The notes under the pieces: generated by a model
Database searches by the model: none
What the model was told of the DNA's origin: nothing
The model's input: only the letters and a program-made list of their open reading frames with translations
Translations under genes and position numbers: made by a program
Shown here: positions 36,872 through 49,370 of the stretch, piece after piece
Position numbering within the stretch: the stretch's first letter is position 1
Layout: each line of letters starts with the position of its first letter
NCBI RefSeq assembly: GCF_024713975.1
Contig: NC_091104.1
Span: 16,449,580 to 16,513,579 of the forward strand
Direction of reading: 5' to 3'
DNA from: Paralichthys olivaceus
Lineage: Eukaryota > Chordata > Actinopteri > Pleuronectiformes > Paralichthyidae
Length of the DNA stretch: 64,000 nt

Positions 36872-39800
36872 CTAACAGGCACAACTCCTCTGAGCGTTGT
36901 TGTCAGTATCTTTACTCCCCACGTCCTCCAGAGCAGCCTTCTCTAGATAATCATCCAGGGACGACAGCAAGTTATCCGTGTCTCTCTTGTGTGCCTGCAA
37001 CACCAGCTCGGTCAGACGAGTGAAGGCCTGGAGGACGGAAGAGGGAAAATAATTAATATATATGGACAAAATACAAGAGAAAGTCGCAGGGTGTTCCCCA
37101 CAATATTTGAACATATGTCTGATGCTTATGTGGAGATGTCCTACCTCTCGGATGTTATTGCTGGTGGAAGCACTGGTTTCAAAGAACTCCATCTCATAGG
37201 TTTCTGCAAGCTTCAAGATTCAGTTGGATATTGTTAAAAATGAAAACACTTAAATCAATTTTCTCCCACAAGCAAATAAACATAGGGATCAAGACACTTC
37301 CTGGTCAGCTTGAACAAACAAGCTTGACAACAAACAATCCATCAAACCTTGCTTCCTTGTTCCGTTGTCACCTGCCTCCTCAGCTCCTCATCAGACTTGT
37401 TTCCTACCAGGATCCTCTGCATCTTGTTGGGTGCATACTGCAAAATGACAACAACAAGAATGATAAGACAAGCCAGAGGATGGGGATCACACTCACCAAC
37501 TAGCTGTGCAGCAATACTGGGTCATGGTGAAGTCAGATGAGAATGTTTACTGTCTTACGTCGTCCACATCGCTGGCCCACTTGGCTATGTGCTGAAAGGC
37601 CGCCTCGCTGGTGATGTCGTACACAAAAATGATACCCTGCACAAGAATCCACAGAGGAAGGATTAAAGAATGAGCGGCCCGTGACGGTAACCTGACTCCA
37701 GTGACTGTTTACTGTACATGGATGGAGGATCACCTGTGCCCGTCTGTAGTATTGTTTGGTAATGGTCTGATAACGCTCCTGACCAGCTGTGTCCCTGCGC
37801 ATGAGACAAGCACACAGTAACAATATGGAGGGTTTCTCTCCTCTCTTCATTTAAAAGCATGGTCTTTCAGTATGAGAGCAGGATGGATTGAATTCACGTT
37901 CAGATTTTGTAATACTTTCACTCAAAACCCTGCTTGTGCTCCAACTGTGAACTTACACTCAAACAAATAAAATCTGAGAGCAGAAAATCTGTCCAAACGA
38001 CAAAATATTTGAGGTAGTGTTCAAGCACAAGCAGAGTAAATCAGAGCACAAGCAAGGGCTGTTTGAGTGTTTTGAGTGACAGCAATACAAAATCTGAATG
38101 TGAAATCAACCTCGCTTTTGGATGAAGATAATAAAAACAACCATAAACCAAAAGAGAATCACACAATATGCATTTTGTATATGTAATAAAAAATTCATGT
38201 AACTCACCATATCTGTATTCGCACCTTGACTCCATCTATTTCTAATGTTTTCATCTTAAAATCGACACCTGCAAACAGAAAACAGGAGCTTAACATCAAC
38301 CACTGTGAACAATTATTGTCGTAATATTTGACCTGGGTTGATGTGTGTTTTTGAGCAGTAATGAGCATTGCTCAGAGACACTCTTTCTTTGTAATGACTT
38401 AATGTCAACTTTCAAATCACTGCATTTAAACATGGGAGGGGGACTGCTGTGAACGGCAGTGGTCTGCTGCTGTTGCCAGGTTACAGGACGAGGGAGCTCA
38501 GGAATGAGTGTGTGTAACTGTGAGTCACTTTTTTGGTTCATATACAGTAAAAGCAATGCTACATGCTCAATACAATATATTTGATATTCAAAAATGTGGC
38601 GTATGGTTTTTAAAACCAGCTTAATAACATTTTTTATTCTCATCCTTTAACTAAGCTATGTTATGAGGCCATTTTCACACAGTTCTATCAGTTTTATTTT
38701 TATTATGTTTCTCAATTTCAGATATGTTAATTTTTACATTATTATTACATTATATATCTGTTATTTCTATCCCCCTTTATAACGTTTACCGACTGTGTAT
38801 TTTCAAGATCCACTTTGTTGCTGTAACACACTGACCTGAGCAGAGTCAGATTTTGTTTTTTCTTACACTACATACATACTCCTTTATGCTAATTGATTTG
38901 TCAATAGATAACATCATCACTGGCGTCTCAGAAGTTTGGATATCATTACTTAATATTTTCCCTTTTAAACCAAAGCAGTATTTCAGTTGGTATTCTCAGC
39001 TCTAAGCCCAGCTTAGTCGCACAAATCTTTTTTTTAAAACACCTTGTAGCTACGTGCCACGTAATGAATGCAAAGCTGCACAGTCAACAGATCCGCGTGT
39101 TCAACCTGCATGTCTGTGGCTTCCTGCACAGGCGCAGTGCTTGTAAGAAATGCCCTGGGGGAGAACTGGAGGGCTGACTGAGGTTTACCGAAAATCACAA
39201 TATCTGGGATCTGAAAGCCAGCAGATCTTATGGACCGTGCACTTTCTGTGGGAACAACTGGGTTTAATCCCATGCAAAGCCTTTCCACCCTGCAAGCTGA
39301 TGGACCTTTTACCCAGAAGTAGACTCCACTCCACACGACAGCACTTTCTATATTAGAGTCATAACACAGCACATTGAGCTGTGTGGTACATCCTGCATAG
39401 GAAGCATGTGCAGACTATTTTCTCCACCCCTGTCATCCAAGTCATTAGCTGTGACCCAGTCAGGAAACAGGCTGCTGTGATATGAAACACTAATGAGCTC
39501 ACCAGTCCGCGAGTTACGGTCCGTGAATAAAAGTACAGGATAAACTAGAATGGCACTCAGCAGAGGTCCCCTTAAATTCAATCATCTCACAATGTTAAAG
39601 AAAGAGAAATGAAATTTCGCTGGATCTGCCCCCTGATCCGGAGTTGCACAAACATTGAATGTGTTCTTCCCTGACTTGTACAGCATCCTTCCAAGTGGTG
39701 TCTGTTCAGACGGGTGAAAACACAACCTTCTCGGCGAAGGCAACTTCAATAATAATTAGGTTTCTCTTCTTTTTAAGTGTGTTCTATGTGTTTTTATTTG

Positions 39801-41147
39801 TGCAATTTACTTTAATTTCAGTTTTTTATTAAATTTGTGATTTATTTCTCATTTTATCAACATTTATATCCTAGAATTTTTTCTGTTCTTTGTATATCAT
39901 TTTTGACATTAGTGATTATTATGAATGTTTATAATTTTGGTATTTATGGTTGTTATTCCAATGGGTTCGTCCAAGGTGCTATACAAGCTAGAACCGCCAG
40001 TGACTCAGAGGGCAAAGGTCATGATGATTTCTCCTCCCCTTCTACATCCTGTGTTTTTTCTTAGGATCATCCGTCTTTCCGAATAAAGCTTGTTCGTATG
40101 TCGTTTTTCAAATACAAGGAATTTGCTCTGGCATCATTCCGTGTCAAACTTTTCTGTGTGAGCTTCTTGGGGAAGCTCTGCGATTGTGACTGGCCACATC
40201 TCCGTTGATTGAGATTGTATAAAGATGAATTTTCAGATCAATAGATTACTCATGTAACAAAATCAGGATGCAGAGGTTATGTTTTCATCTGCGTTTGTTT
40301 GTATTTTGTCTTTCTGATGGTTTGAGGATTATGCAAAAACTACTGGAAGGAATTTTGGTGTGGATCCAGATTTTTTTCACTTCCTTTGCGAGATTTTTTT
40401 TCAACATTTTCCTTGATTTCTCAGAGTATAATTCATGGATCTTGATTACAAAAAATCAGGCATGTTTGGGGGACCGATTCCAATAAAAATCTGGATGTAG
40501 CGAATTCAAACATGGTTTCATTAAGACACTGTTGGTTTTGGGTGTGTATGATTTGACACGGAATGACCCATGGGTTTCTTGTTGTACACCGAGCATAGTA
40601 AATAGAAACTGTACTGTAAAGTAAGTAAGTAAAAGTTAAACACTTAAAATGAAAGTTACAAAAATAAAAACATGCTCAACATGTCCAATACTTACTTACT
40701 CACTGTACAAAGCACACGTGCAAATTAACCAAGTAGAACTATATGTTGTGTAGTTAATCTAGGATGGACATGAACAAGTGCAGCTTTCTCAGAGCTGGTG
40801 CTGACATGTTTTTCATTCAGTTGCAGTTGTGACCTGAGGCTGTTTGCACTAATCCTACTGGCTAAGTAGGTCTGCATCAAACAAAAGGGCCAAATTACGA
40901 GTAAAAAATAATAACTGACAGCAACATTCATCCTGTAAAATGTCAGCATTGATATTAATCCGGTTCAACCTGACACACATGATGACTTCAGACACAGAAC
41001 CTGTTGGAGAGCTTCTTTCTTACCGATGGTGGAGATGTGTGACGGGTCAAACTCACTGTCGGTGAACCTGCGCAACATGCACGTCTTCCCCACCCCAGAG
41101 TCTCCGAGCATGAGCAGCCGGAACAACATGTCGTACTGTTTGGCCAT
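36872..41147 (-). CDS. rab15: Rab15 small GTPase
   Basis: Seven exons: 41147-41024, 38268-38208, 37794-37734, 37636-37559, 37437-37348, 37210-37145, 37027-36872; 211 residues, human 212. Start ATG 41147 ([12 protein letters not shown]); the frame upstream has only a GTG. GTPase motifs are intact: P-loop GDSGVGKT, switch [15 protein letters not shown] for guanine, and ETSAS. The C-terminus is CAC, a CXC geranylgeranylation signal. Rab15 controls early and recycling endosome traffic, chiefly in neurons. The exon 5 donor is placed after GGAAGCAAG because the family needs the VTTEQG residues, although an earlier CAG|GTGACA is also possible. Lies between gpx2 and max as in human, but no FNTB was found between rab15 and max. 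Confidence 0.94.
38269..41023 (-). other. rab15 intron 1
   Basis: AT-rich intron with two copies of the dispersed fish repeat: a minus-orientation fragment at about 39600-39745 and a longer plus-orientation copy at 40258-40516. No gene seen. Confidence 0.5.
40258..40516 (+). repeat. Dispersed fish repeat, copy 2
   Basis: Same family as 7075-7400. Begins with the GAGGTTATGTTTTCATCTGC-type head and carries gattatgcaaaaactactgg and tgatttctcagag blocks. Confidence 0.55.
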
Positions 41148-41539
41148 GATCACACACTACAACTCACTAGAACACGCACAACACTGAGGACAACATGACT
41201 TCTCCCTGAGACTCAAACTACACACTGATGACTCCCATTCACTGTGTGCAGACCTGTGCTGCCTTCAGGGACACCTCGGAAATCTCTATGCTCAGAGGTC
41301 ATTAGCTGAGTTTGCAGAGTACAGTGGACATTTTTACAAATAGTGAAAAAAAAACGTTTTTTTTACCCCTGAGGATGGATTGTGTGTTTGTGCAGGCTGT
41401 GCGTCACAGTCCTTAATTTGTGTCACAGAATTATGTAAAAAATAAATAAATAAACTTCTAGGTTTAGCTTCCTTGTATTAATCCCAAACAATGTCATGAA
41501 AGCTTCAGGTTTTGTTGTGGGTTAAATAAATATTCTTAA

Positions 41540-41712
41540 GATCACTGTCCTTAAACTGCATTGTGTAACCTTCCGTATCCAATAGGGGATTTTTTTATAC
41601 CCACATTTAAATAATAAAAATTAAAATAGAGGGAAATTAGCAGTTGAACCTGTGCAAAAATTCACTAAAACAACAGATCAACTTGTTTATACAGTTGTGT
41701 TGTCCGGAAGGA
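41540..41712 (+). repeat. Interspersed repeat A, copy 1
   Basis: Alignable by eye with 43642-43805 (shared ctgcattgtgtaac, aatagagggaaat, tcaacttgttt, gttgtgttgtc blocks). Class unknown. Confidence 0.5.
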
Positions 41713-41815
41713 AAAAAAAGTAATTATAATAATATGATGCATCATAATTGTGTATCATACAAGTCACAGTTAAAATCGAATAAAAGCATCGATGTCAAGG
41801 ATTAGCTACCTTATA

Positions 41816-42124
41816 TTAAAGGTACAGTGTGTTTATTGACATCTAGTGGTGAAATTGCATGTTCTAGCTGAATACCCCTCAATCAACCTTCCAAACATGA
41901 AAAAGAAGTTTAGTTTGTCCAGTCTGGGCGACTATAAACAACATGGCAGCCCTCGAAGAGAGGACCCCCTGATGTAAATATAAAGTATTTAAAAATAAAG
42001 GGCCTTTTCTAGGGTAAAGAAAAAAACAATGCATACAATTCTAATGAAACACACTAGGATTATTTTATATTCAATTTGTGCCAATAGTTCCCTTTCACCT
42101 AAATCTTACACACTGAGCCTTTAA
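41816..42124 (+). mobile_element. piggyBac-like MITE, complete copy
   Basis: About 300 bp between two TTAA tetranucleotides. Terminal inverted repeats are AGGTACAGTGTGT at the left and ACACACTGAGCCT at the right. The interior (atggcag, cctgatgtaaatata, ccttttctagggtaaagaa, ttccctttcacctaaatct) is shared with copies at 45295, 48002, 55448 and 60825. TTAA duplications plus short TIRs are the piggyBac signature; no transposase is present. Confidence 0.65.
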
Positions 42125-43358
42125 GCCCCAACAATGTCACAAACACATCATGTATGCCACTCCTTTTGTTGTAGCTTATATACTATTTTAAATAACAATC
42201 TCTCCAAGTCTTCAACTTCATTATTACGTCATATAATAAGTTTATCTAGCTCATTTACACTTTCCTACAGTTATTGAAGGCAGCACAGGCCCTGCATCCT
42301 TGATGAGGCTGCCTCCTGCAGTGGGAGTGTCAGTCAAGACTCATCACTGTAAGCTGAGTCTATATATTTAGTGTATACACTGTATAGACTGAGGCAGAAC
42401 TCATCAAACAGTCCGGATAGAAAATGTAAAACACATAGAACTCCACCTAGAGTTAGATCTGCCGAGGGCCAAGGCCCTGTCTTTTCCATATATTTATATT
42501 TAAAAACAATATTTTTTTTTCATTTGAATTCCTTTTTTAAAACCAAATGAAAAAAACTTGAATGATAATGTGAATGTATAACAATTTATTTTATTGGTCG
42601 TTTTAGTTTTTTCTTGGTATGACTCATTACTATTGTTAATTGTATTAATTAATTTATCTATATTTATTTAATATCTTTAATCTTCCTGTGGGCAGGGTAG
42701 GTGGGATACTGTTATAATGCACTATGCGTAAATATATATGCAAGAATCCAATAAAAACATTTCAATAATAATTTTAATGTATAATTGGTGAAACATGCAA
42801 GAAAATATTCATACTTAAATGCTAGTAATTTATTTATTATAATTTTTGCAGCTATTGTGAACTTGGCCAAGGCCTGGATTCCAACAAGCTTCACCAAATT
42901 TCACACTTGATGAATTATTCCCTGCGAAAATGTTCAAAAACTATTCTGGATCCACCCCTTTGTTTCAAATCTGCATCTAAATATAATGGGGTCCTTCCTG
43001 ACCCATACTACATCCTTTCACAAAAGGAGATTTTGCATAGTCCTGCTACAGACAAACAGCAATGAAGTGATTGAAAGCAAAACCTCCTTCCAAGAGGGAC
43101 TGATGAGATGAATTTTTGAGGAGCCAATATCTTTCAATGTTTCAGAAAACGATCCCCTTAACTGCTCTAACCCCACTAGCAATTTCTTAAATTTCCTTAC
43201 ACAAATCGAATTATTTCATTAACTGGTATAGTAGATGATGCTTCCCTCCAACTCAACACTCATGTAATCAATGTAGTCACCAGTTAAAAGCAATTATAAG
43301 ATCGTATTTGTTTTCAAACACACTGAAACACCAGTACATCCCAAAAGGATAAAATAGT

Positions 43359-43364
43359 TTTATT
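43359..43364 (-). terminator. max: Candidate polyadenylation signal of max
   Basis: AATAAA on the minus strand, giving a 3'UTR of about 1.05 kb that would include repeat A copy 2. Confidence 0.4.
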
Positions 43365-43641
43365 TATAGTCTCATAAAAGGTTTGCCTTAACTTGCAAGA
43401 CAACCATTGGCAGTATGTACAACATACCTGTAATTTGCATGGAATGGACCAAACAAATATTGATTACATACATATACACTAATTTACCTCTGCAAAAAGG
43501 AAAAAAAAGAGAGAGAAGGATAAACGTTCCCAGCACAGGCAAATATTTCAAGGGAAGGCTTTTCTCTTGCAGAACTGACACCATTTAAGAGTATACAGTG
43601 TAATATACTACACACTGACATGGACTTCCTTTAACAAAGAT

Positions 43642-43805
43642 AAGGATCACTGCCTTTAACTGCATTGTGTAACATTCAGTATCCGTTTTTTTAAACGCGC
43701 ATTTTATTTAACAATAAAAATAGAGGGAAATAAACTTTGGAACCTGTGAAAAAAAATCCAGGTCAACTTGTTTGTCCTGTTGTGTTGTCTGGAAAATCTC
43801 AAGCC
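43642..43805 (+). repeat. Interspersed repeat A, copy 2
   Basis: Direct-orientation partner of 41540-41712. It lies in the probable 3'UTR of max. Confidence 0.5.
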
Positions 43806-44414
43806 AAACTTAAAGGAGATCAGACATATAAATATATATAAGGGTAAGAAATTAATTTTGGTGCATCACTATAAATAGAGGGATTCATTTGATTATACAA
43901 ACATTTTCAAAGACAAAAACTTCAGTCACCTACACTGAAGACGAAGGGGGGGCTTGCATCTTGTACAATTTTTTTCAAAAGCAAATTCACATTCTTTTTC
44001 TGGAAAAATACGAATATTAAAAAGGTAAACTATCCCTAATCAACATTTTGTTAAGGGCTTAAAGTTTGACGATTCCTCCACGGTTGCAGTGGATGTTGAA
44101 AACAACCAAACGAAAGGAACATTTTTCTTTTTGGAGTTTTACTGAAGCCTTGTCCCTCGTCTTCTCCACAGTAGATTATGAACAGTGATCACAATTCCTT
44201 CAAAACTGCACAGCTGCCTCACTCTGGGGGTCACAAGAGGAGTGACGGGATGCTTGCCAGGAGGAAAAAGGAAGGTAGAAGCGTTTTATACATCATAGCA
44301 CCTCTCTCAGTCAGTCTTCGCCTCATCTCCTGGGCTGGCCTAAGAAGGCAGGACTGAGTGTTGACAGGTAAGAGGAGTTAGGGCTGGTGGGTACAGACGG
44401 TCAGTGCGGAGAAC

Positions 44415-47400
44415 CTAACTGGGCTCTGCACGCAGCTTCTTTCTGTTGGGCGGCTCGTCTGGCTCCGATTCAGAGCTGGAGTCAGAGCCGCCGTCAAAGG
44501 CGGACACCGCGCTCCCTTTGCGGTTTGTATACATGTTGCTGTCGGAGGAGTAGCTGGTCTGGAGCTGAGTGTTCCCCTTGGCCTTCTCCAGTGCTCGAAC
44601 TGTAAGCAGTCCACAAACACAGAAATACAGTGGTGGGTAAATACCATAATCATGACTGCATCGCACAACATCAACTACAAGAACACTTACCCTGCTGCTC
44701 CAGCAGAACGTTCTGCTTCTTCAAGTCATCAATGTCTTGCTGGTGGGTATGGTTTTTCCGCCTCATGTACTGGATGTACTCGGTAGCTTTGTCTAGAATC
44801 TGTGCTCGGGAGGCCTGTTTAACAGAGCTCTATCAGCAGAAATTTCAGAGAAAGATGGGGGGATGCTGTAGTGTCTGTTTATTCAATGCAATTAATGTAT
44901 TAAATGAATGAATTCTGCTTTATAATCTTTAGGTCAACATACAGTTTTCATTAACTATGAAGGTGTTTTGCACATGCACAACTGCATACAAACTCCTAGA
45001 CAAGAAACTTCAGGAGAGGAAAAACTGGCAAAGCGTTCATACGGACTGTGAAGTATCTGTTTGCTTTCCTGACAAACAGGTTAGGCTAACTAGGGAGTGG
45101 CCTTCAGGGTTTCTCGCCCAAAGGAAAAACATGAAAAAATGGATAATAAGATTACATTTTGAGTGGTTAACCTATTTTATTTTATTTTAATGTAGAACAT
45201 GTTGATGTGGCACATTTAATACAGGCGGAGTATGTGAGAAAGGCTGCTGAGCACACATGATTCCAACACGATCCACTTGTATCGTATATCTATTGTTGCG
45301 GCTGAACCCTCTCCTTCTAATAATGAAAGAGAATCTGTTGCAGCCTTTAATTGTTATAAAAACTCAAAAGGTGTTTAGTTTGTAAAGTCTGGACTAATGT
45401 AAAAAACATGGCGGCCTCCTTAGAGAGGGTCCCCTCCATGTAAATATAAAGTATTTAAATATGAAGGGTCTTTTCTGGGGTAAAGAAAACTACAATTCAT
45501 AAAATTTAGATGAAACGAACTAGTAAAAACATCATGAGGATTATTCTCCATTAAATTTCTGCCAATAGTTCCCTTTCACCTAAATCTTACACACTGGACC
45601 TTTAACTTGATGACATGTTTCAAAATGATTTCATTATTCTTCTAGTAGAGTCATGTAATATGGAATATTTATTTCCTCTCACCTTCTCCCCTTGCAATGC
45701 AGGCACAGAATCTCGTAAACTGTGAAAGCTGTCTTTAATGTGGTCCCTGCGTTTGCGCTCCAGCGCATTATGATGTGCTCGCTTGTCTGCCTGCATAAGG
45801 AAAGACACAGTGTGAACTTGTAATTGTTATTCAAAACACAAATACAGAAACCACTGAAGTCACAAGACAGTTTGTTCCTAGATTTCCATGTTATTCTTCT
45901 AACACATTAGAGGAAAGGTTCATGCAGCCTAAAGCTGCAATATCTAAATGTTTCAGCTGTAATATCAAATATTTTTACACAAAGCTGTAAAAATTTTCCT
46001 CCAATTGTCCTTCACACAAACATGATGTCAACTCCAATACCCACTCACTCTCTGCTCTGACTGAACCAAACCATGTGATGCCAGAAAATGTTATCTTATG
46101 TTTATAATAACTAACAACAGAAATGTATGCCTCTGGGATACACCTGTTCCCATGAGTAAAAACAAGTATGTGTGCATCTGCAGTCTGCGTCAGATGCTTT
46201 ACTGCTGCTTTACAGTCAAGTCAATCCACAGTAAGGATCAGACAACACCTGTTCTGCCTGAAGGCGAAATTAATTAAATTGCATTGATGAATAATAAACA
46301 TGACCAAAGATTCCGTCTCTTTAAATCTTGTGGTTGTGGTTAGAGGCTGCAGACATATTTGTGTAATGATTGCAACTTTCAGTCACAATAACCAATTTGG
46401 GAGATTTGATCAGCCTTGTATTGCTTGATGAAGCAAAACAATGGCCAGGCGAGATCTTTCAGAATTTATTTGGTTCATTACGAAAATGTGGCAGGACAAA
46501 TCAGAATATGACCAGCTGCCACATTCTAGATAACAAGTAGGAACCACTGCTTTGATATGGAGGTATACACTCTCAGAGCGCCCTTGTACTTGAGTTATTG
46601 AATGATTGTTAGCAGATAAGGAATTACGCATAAAATATCCATTGATTTCATTTTTCAAAACAAAGAAACGGCTAATAACTTTCATCAACAGCAATATAAC
46701 AAAAAACAGTTTGCATTTACATCGTGTGAGAGGTGAGGAGATGTAACACGAGAAAAATGGGCTGTTTACAAAGTGTTTGTCATTCTATGTTTGAAGAGTT
46801 TGAACATAAACAACCAACAAACCACGTCCTTAAACTTAAATTACACAATAAAGACAGATTTATCTTGATAGCTATTCATATCTGTGAACAGTGAATAATG
46901 TCCTGAGGGCATTCAGCACAACACTGCAGGGCCAATGTGGAGGAACGATTAGGAACAAGAGCACAGGTTTCAGGAGGACACTCTGAACACTGTGCAAGTT
47001 TGGGTCGCTGCATTAGCGATGTGGGGGAAAGAACCGTACACACACTGATTAAAATGACATCTGCACAATTGAAGATTACAGGAATATGGATGGATTTGAA
47101 CCTGCTAGCTACAAGCCAGTCGCCTATATATAACTCGGCTGACGTGACGGGATTACCCTACGTCCGCGAAGAGACAAGAGTTGCGTCATGTCAAAAATTG
47201 TTTCCATGAAAATCGTAAAGCAAACATGTTTGAAACGAAAAAACCCGCAGTGTTTACAGAGGTGACGCTGAGGTAAGCTGGCCTCGGGGCTGCTCACGTC
47301 TGTCGTGTTTTTCACGCTCCTGCAGCTTCACCTTCAACACTGCCTTTAATGGACGACTGCACCGAACGACTTGTTGTTGTCTTCCTGTCACACGACGTCG

Positions 47401-47652
47401 AGCTGCGCTAACGCCACATCTTTGCCTTAAAACCTACGCGCTAGCTAACTAGCTAACTCGTCGCGAGACACCCCCCCCCCACCAGTTTAAAATGTGGTGC
47501 TAGCCTATAACCGCAGCTAGCTCGTTAGCTACCCCAGCGTATGTCTGCTAACAGGAATGTTAAAAGTTGGCTAACAAGCCTGGCTAGCTACTTCTATAGG
47601 AAGCTAAAGCACATACATCGCTGTCCACTTCGATGTCATCGTTTTCGCTCAT
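44415..47652 (-). CDS. max: MAX, bHLH-leucine-zipper transcription factor
   Basis: Four exons, 47652-47617, 45790-45683, 44814-44691 and 44599-44415, give 150 residues, close to the short human isoform. Start [12 protein letters not shown]. The basic region [20 protein letters not shown], helix 1, loop and helix 2 are intact, followed by the zipper ([24 protein letters not shown]) and the acidic and NRKKLR tail with the nuclear signal. MAX dimerises with MYC, MXD and MGA proteins and binds CACGTG. The 27-nt exon that adds nine residues before the basic region in the longer mammalian isoform was not found in the 1.8-kb intron 1, and the exon 1-exon 2 join is in frame without it. Neighbour of rab15 as in human. 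Confidence 0.95.
45295..45605 (+). mobile_element. piggyBac-like MITE, left end lost
   Basis: Same family as 41816-42124. The right TIR (acacactggacct) and TTAA are kept; the left TIR is missing. It sits in the max intron between exons 45790-45683 and 44814-44691. Confidence 0.6.
45791..47616 (-). other. max intron 1
   Basis: No coding signal seen. The promoter-proximal end (47400-47600) is rich in GCTAGC/AGCTAA motifs and has a TCGCGAGA half-element at 47461-47468 and a C-run at 47471-47480. Confidence 0.5.
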
Positions 47653-47900
47653 TCTTCGGGGAAGGGGGGGGGCGGGGGGGGGGCGAGAAAAGAAAGAAAA
47701 AAAAAACAAGCAGCTGTCAAAACAAAGAGCAGCGTCAACTGGAGGCAAATGTCAACATGTAGCACTGAGCTCTGCTACAGCAGAGACTTGACGATCGACG
47801 CTCTCCCCTGCACGTGATTCGCCTGCACATGGAAGGAACAACACACACGGCGCAAGCGCAAACACAGCAACGCCTTGTGGGTAATGGAAAGACACGCGAA
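47653..47900 (-). promoter_or_regulatory. max: max promoter region with canonical E-box
   Basis: CpG-containing sequence upstream of the max start. It holds CACGTG at 47811-47816, the site bound by MAX dimers themselves. Immediately before the ATG the coding strand carries long C runs; the opposite strand reads G9-C-G10 at 47664-47683. Confidence 0.5.
47664..47683 (+). other. G-rich tract, potential G-quadruplex, next to max start codon
   Basis: Nine Gs, a C and ten Gs on the plus strand, 12 nt upstream of the max ATG on the template side. May be prone to sequencing error as well as to secondary structure. Confidence 0.6.
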
Positions 47901-48001
47901 ACCGCTCTGGCCTGGTGAAGTGCGTGGAGGCTGACGTCTATTCCCATAAACCCGCCACACTAGTTTAGTTTATTTATTCCGGAGCCACAAGAATCGGTCC
48001 T

Positions 48002-48357
48002 TTAAAGGTCCAGTGTGTAAGATTTAGATGGAAAGGAACTATTATCAGATATTTAATGTAGAATAATCCTCATGATGTTTTTATTAATATGTATGAATCT
48101 TAATTGTATGAACTGTAGTTTTCTTTAGCCCAGAAAAGGCCCTTAATATTGAAATACTGCATATTTACATTGAGGGGGTCCTCTCCATGTTTTTTACCAG
48201 ACTGGACAAACTAAACACCTTTCGAGTTTTTATGACAACTGAAGGCCACCACAAGTTCTTTTCATGTTTGGAAGGAGAGGGTGAGGTGAGGGGTGTTCAG
48301 CTGCAACATGTAATTTCAACACTAGATATCACAAAATTCTACACACTGTACCTTTAT
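48002..48357 (-). mobile_element. piggyBac-like MITE, nearly complete
   Basis: Opposite orientation to 41816-42124. TTAA then AGGTCCAGTGTGT at one end; ACACACTGTACCT then TTAT (mutated TTAA) at the other. Confidence 0.65.
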
Positions 48358-48817
48358 AAAGACTTGTTTAAAAGAATCCTGGACTCATCCCAACACTGAG
48401 ATACTGAAAAGTGTGTATAACTCATTATACCTGGCATCTGGGAACGGGAGTGTTGTTACTTCACACAATTATATATATATATATATATTTATTTTTTTCT
48501 TAAATTTAATAATCAAATGTATCATATTGTGAAAACATGAGCGCACAAGCAGCCAATCGTGGAATTTATATCAAGATGGACAACACGGCTGCTACCCAAA
48601 AAATGAAGCCAAAGTGTGGCTGGCTGCAGTATAAGTCCTAAATTCTGGCTCCTCCATGTGAGCAGATTGGACATGGACCAAACTGAAAAATAAAAGTACA
48701 CCTTAAATACATTTTTCTCAGAGTTGGTTCCTGTCATTTGAGTTCTTAACACACTGATGTATGTTCAAGTGTTCATTTTTACACTAAGTTTGGTTTTAAT
48801 TATCTATTGGATACATT

Positions 48818-48832
48818 AAAAAGGGAGTCTCA
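48818..48832. repeat. Target-site duplication, left copy
   Basis: AAAAAGGGAGTCTCA, repeated at 49356-49370 after the L1 poly-A. The TTAAAAA context fits an L1 endonuclease nick. Confidence 0.8.
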
Positions 48833-49360
48833 AAAAGCTGTGTAATATCCTGACATTTTGTGCCCGGAAAAATATTCTTACACACTGGATCACAGACAAG
48901 GCCCCTTCAGTGTCGGGATGGCACAGGACAATAATGGAATATATACCTCTGGACTTTCTCACCTGTCTATTGCACTTCAAAACGGATGCCTTTGAAAGAA
49001 CATGGAAACCATTTCTTGACTATATTAATGTAAATATTTCTGCTATACTGACGAGAGCATTTGTTTAAAAGTCCATTTTGTTTATATATATTCTTTATTA
49101 TTTTTTTTTATTTTTATTTTTTTTATATTTCTCCCTGTCTAGCTTCCGCTGTATCACACCCTAAGTTGTATACTGTACCTGTCACATGTACCCAGAACCG
49201 AGTGGTTTGGGGTTTTTGCATTACTATTCCCAGCTTGTTGTTGTGTTGTTGTTGTTGTTATTGTAAATGTCATGTGGTATTGCTGTTTAGTCTGGTCCTG
49301 TCATTTGTATGTTTGTTTATGAAGAAAATTAATAAACACATTTAAAAAAAAAAAAAAAAA
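48833..49360 (+). mobile_element. 5'-truncated LINE-1 insertion
   Basis: The first part reads in one frame as the end of an L1 ORF2 (NILTFCARKNILTHWITDKAP, then a MEYIPLDFL..FERTWKPFLDY stretch) to a stop at about 49065. A T-rich 3'UTR and an A run ending at 49360 follow. It is flanked by a direct repeat, AAAAAGGGAGTCTCA at 48818-48832 and 49356-49370, a perfect target-site duplication. The still-open frame suggests a fairly recent insertion. Confidence 0.85.
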
Positions 49361-49370
49361 GGGAGTCTCA
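49356..49370. repeat. Target-site duplication, right copy
   Basis: Matches 48818-48832; its leading As merge with the poly-A tail. Confidence 0.8.

Larger units (their letters stand above)
41148..43350. other. Intergenic region between rab15 and max
   Basis: Holds the rab15 upstream region (CpG-poor), repeat A copy 1, one complete piggyBac-like MITE and a minus-orientation fragment of the dispersed repeat (42885-43065). No sign of FNTB or another gene. Confidence 0.55.
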
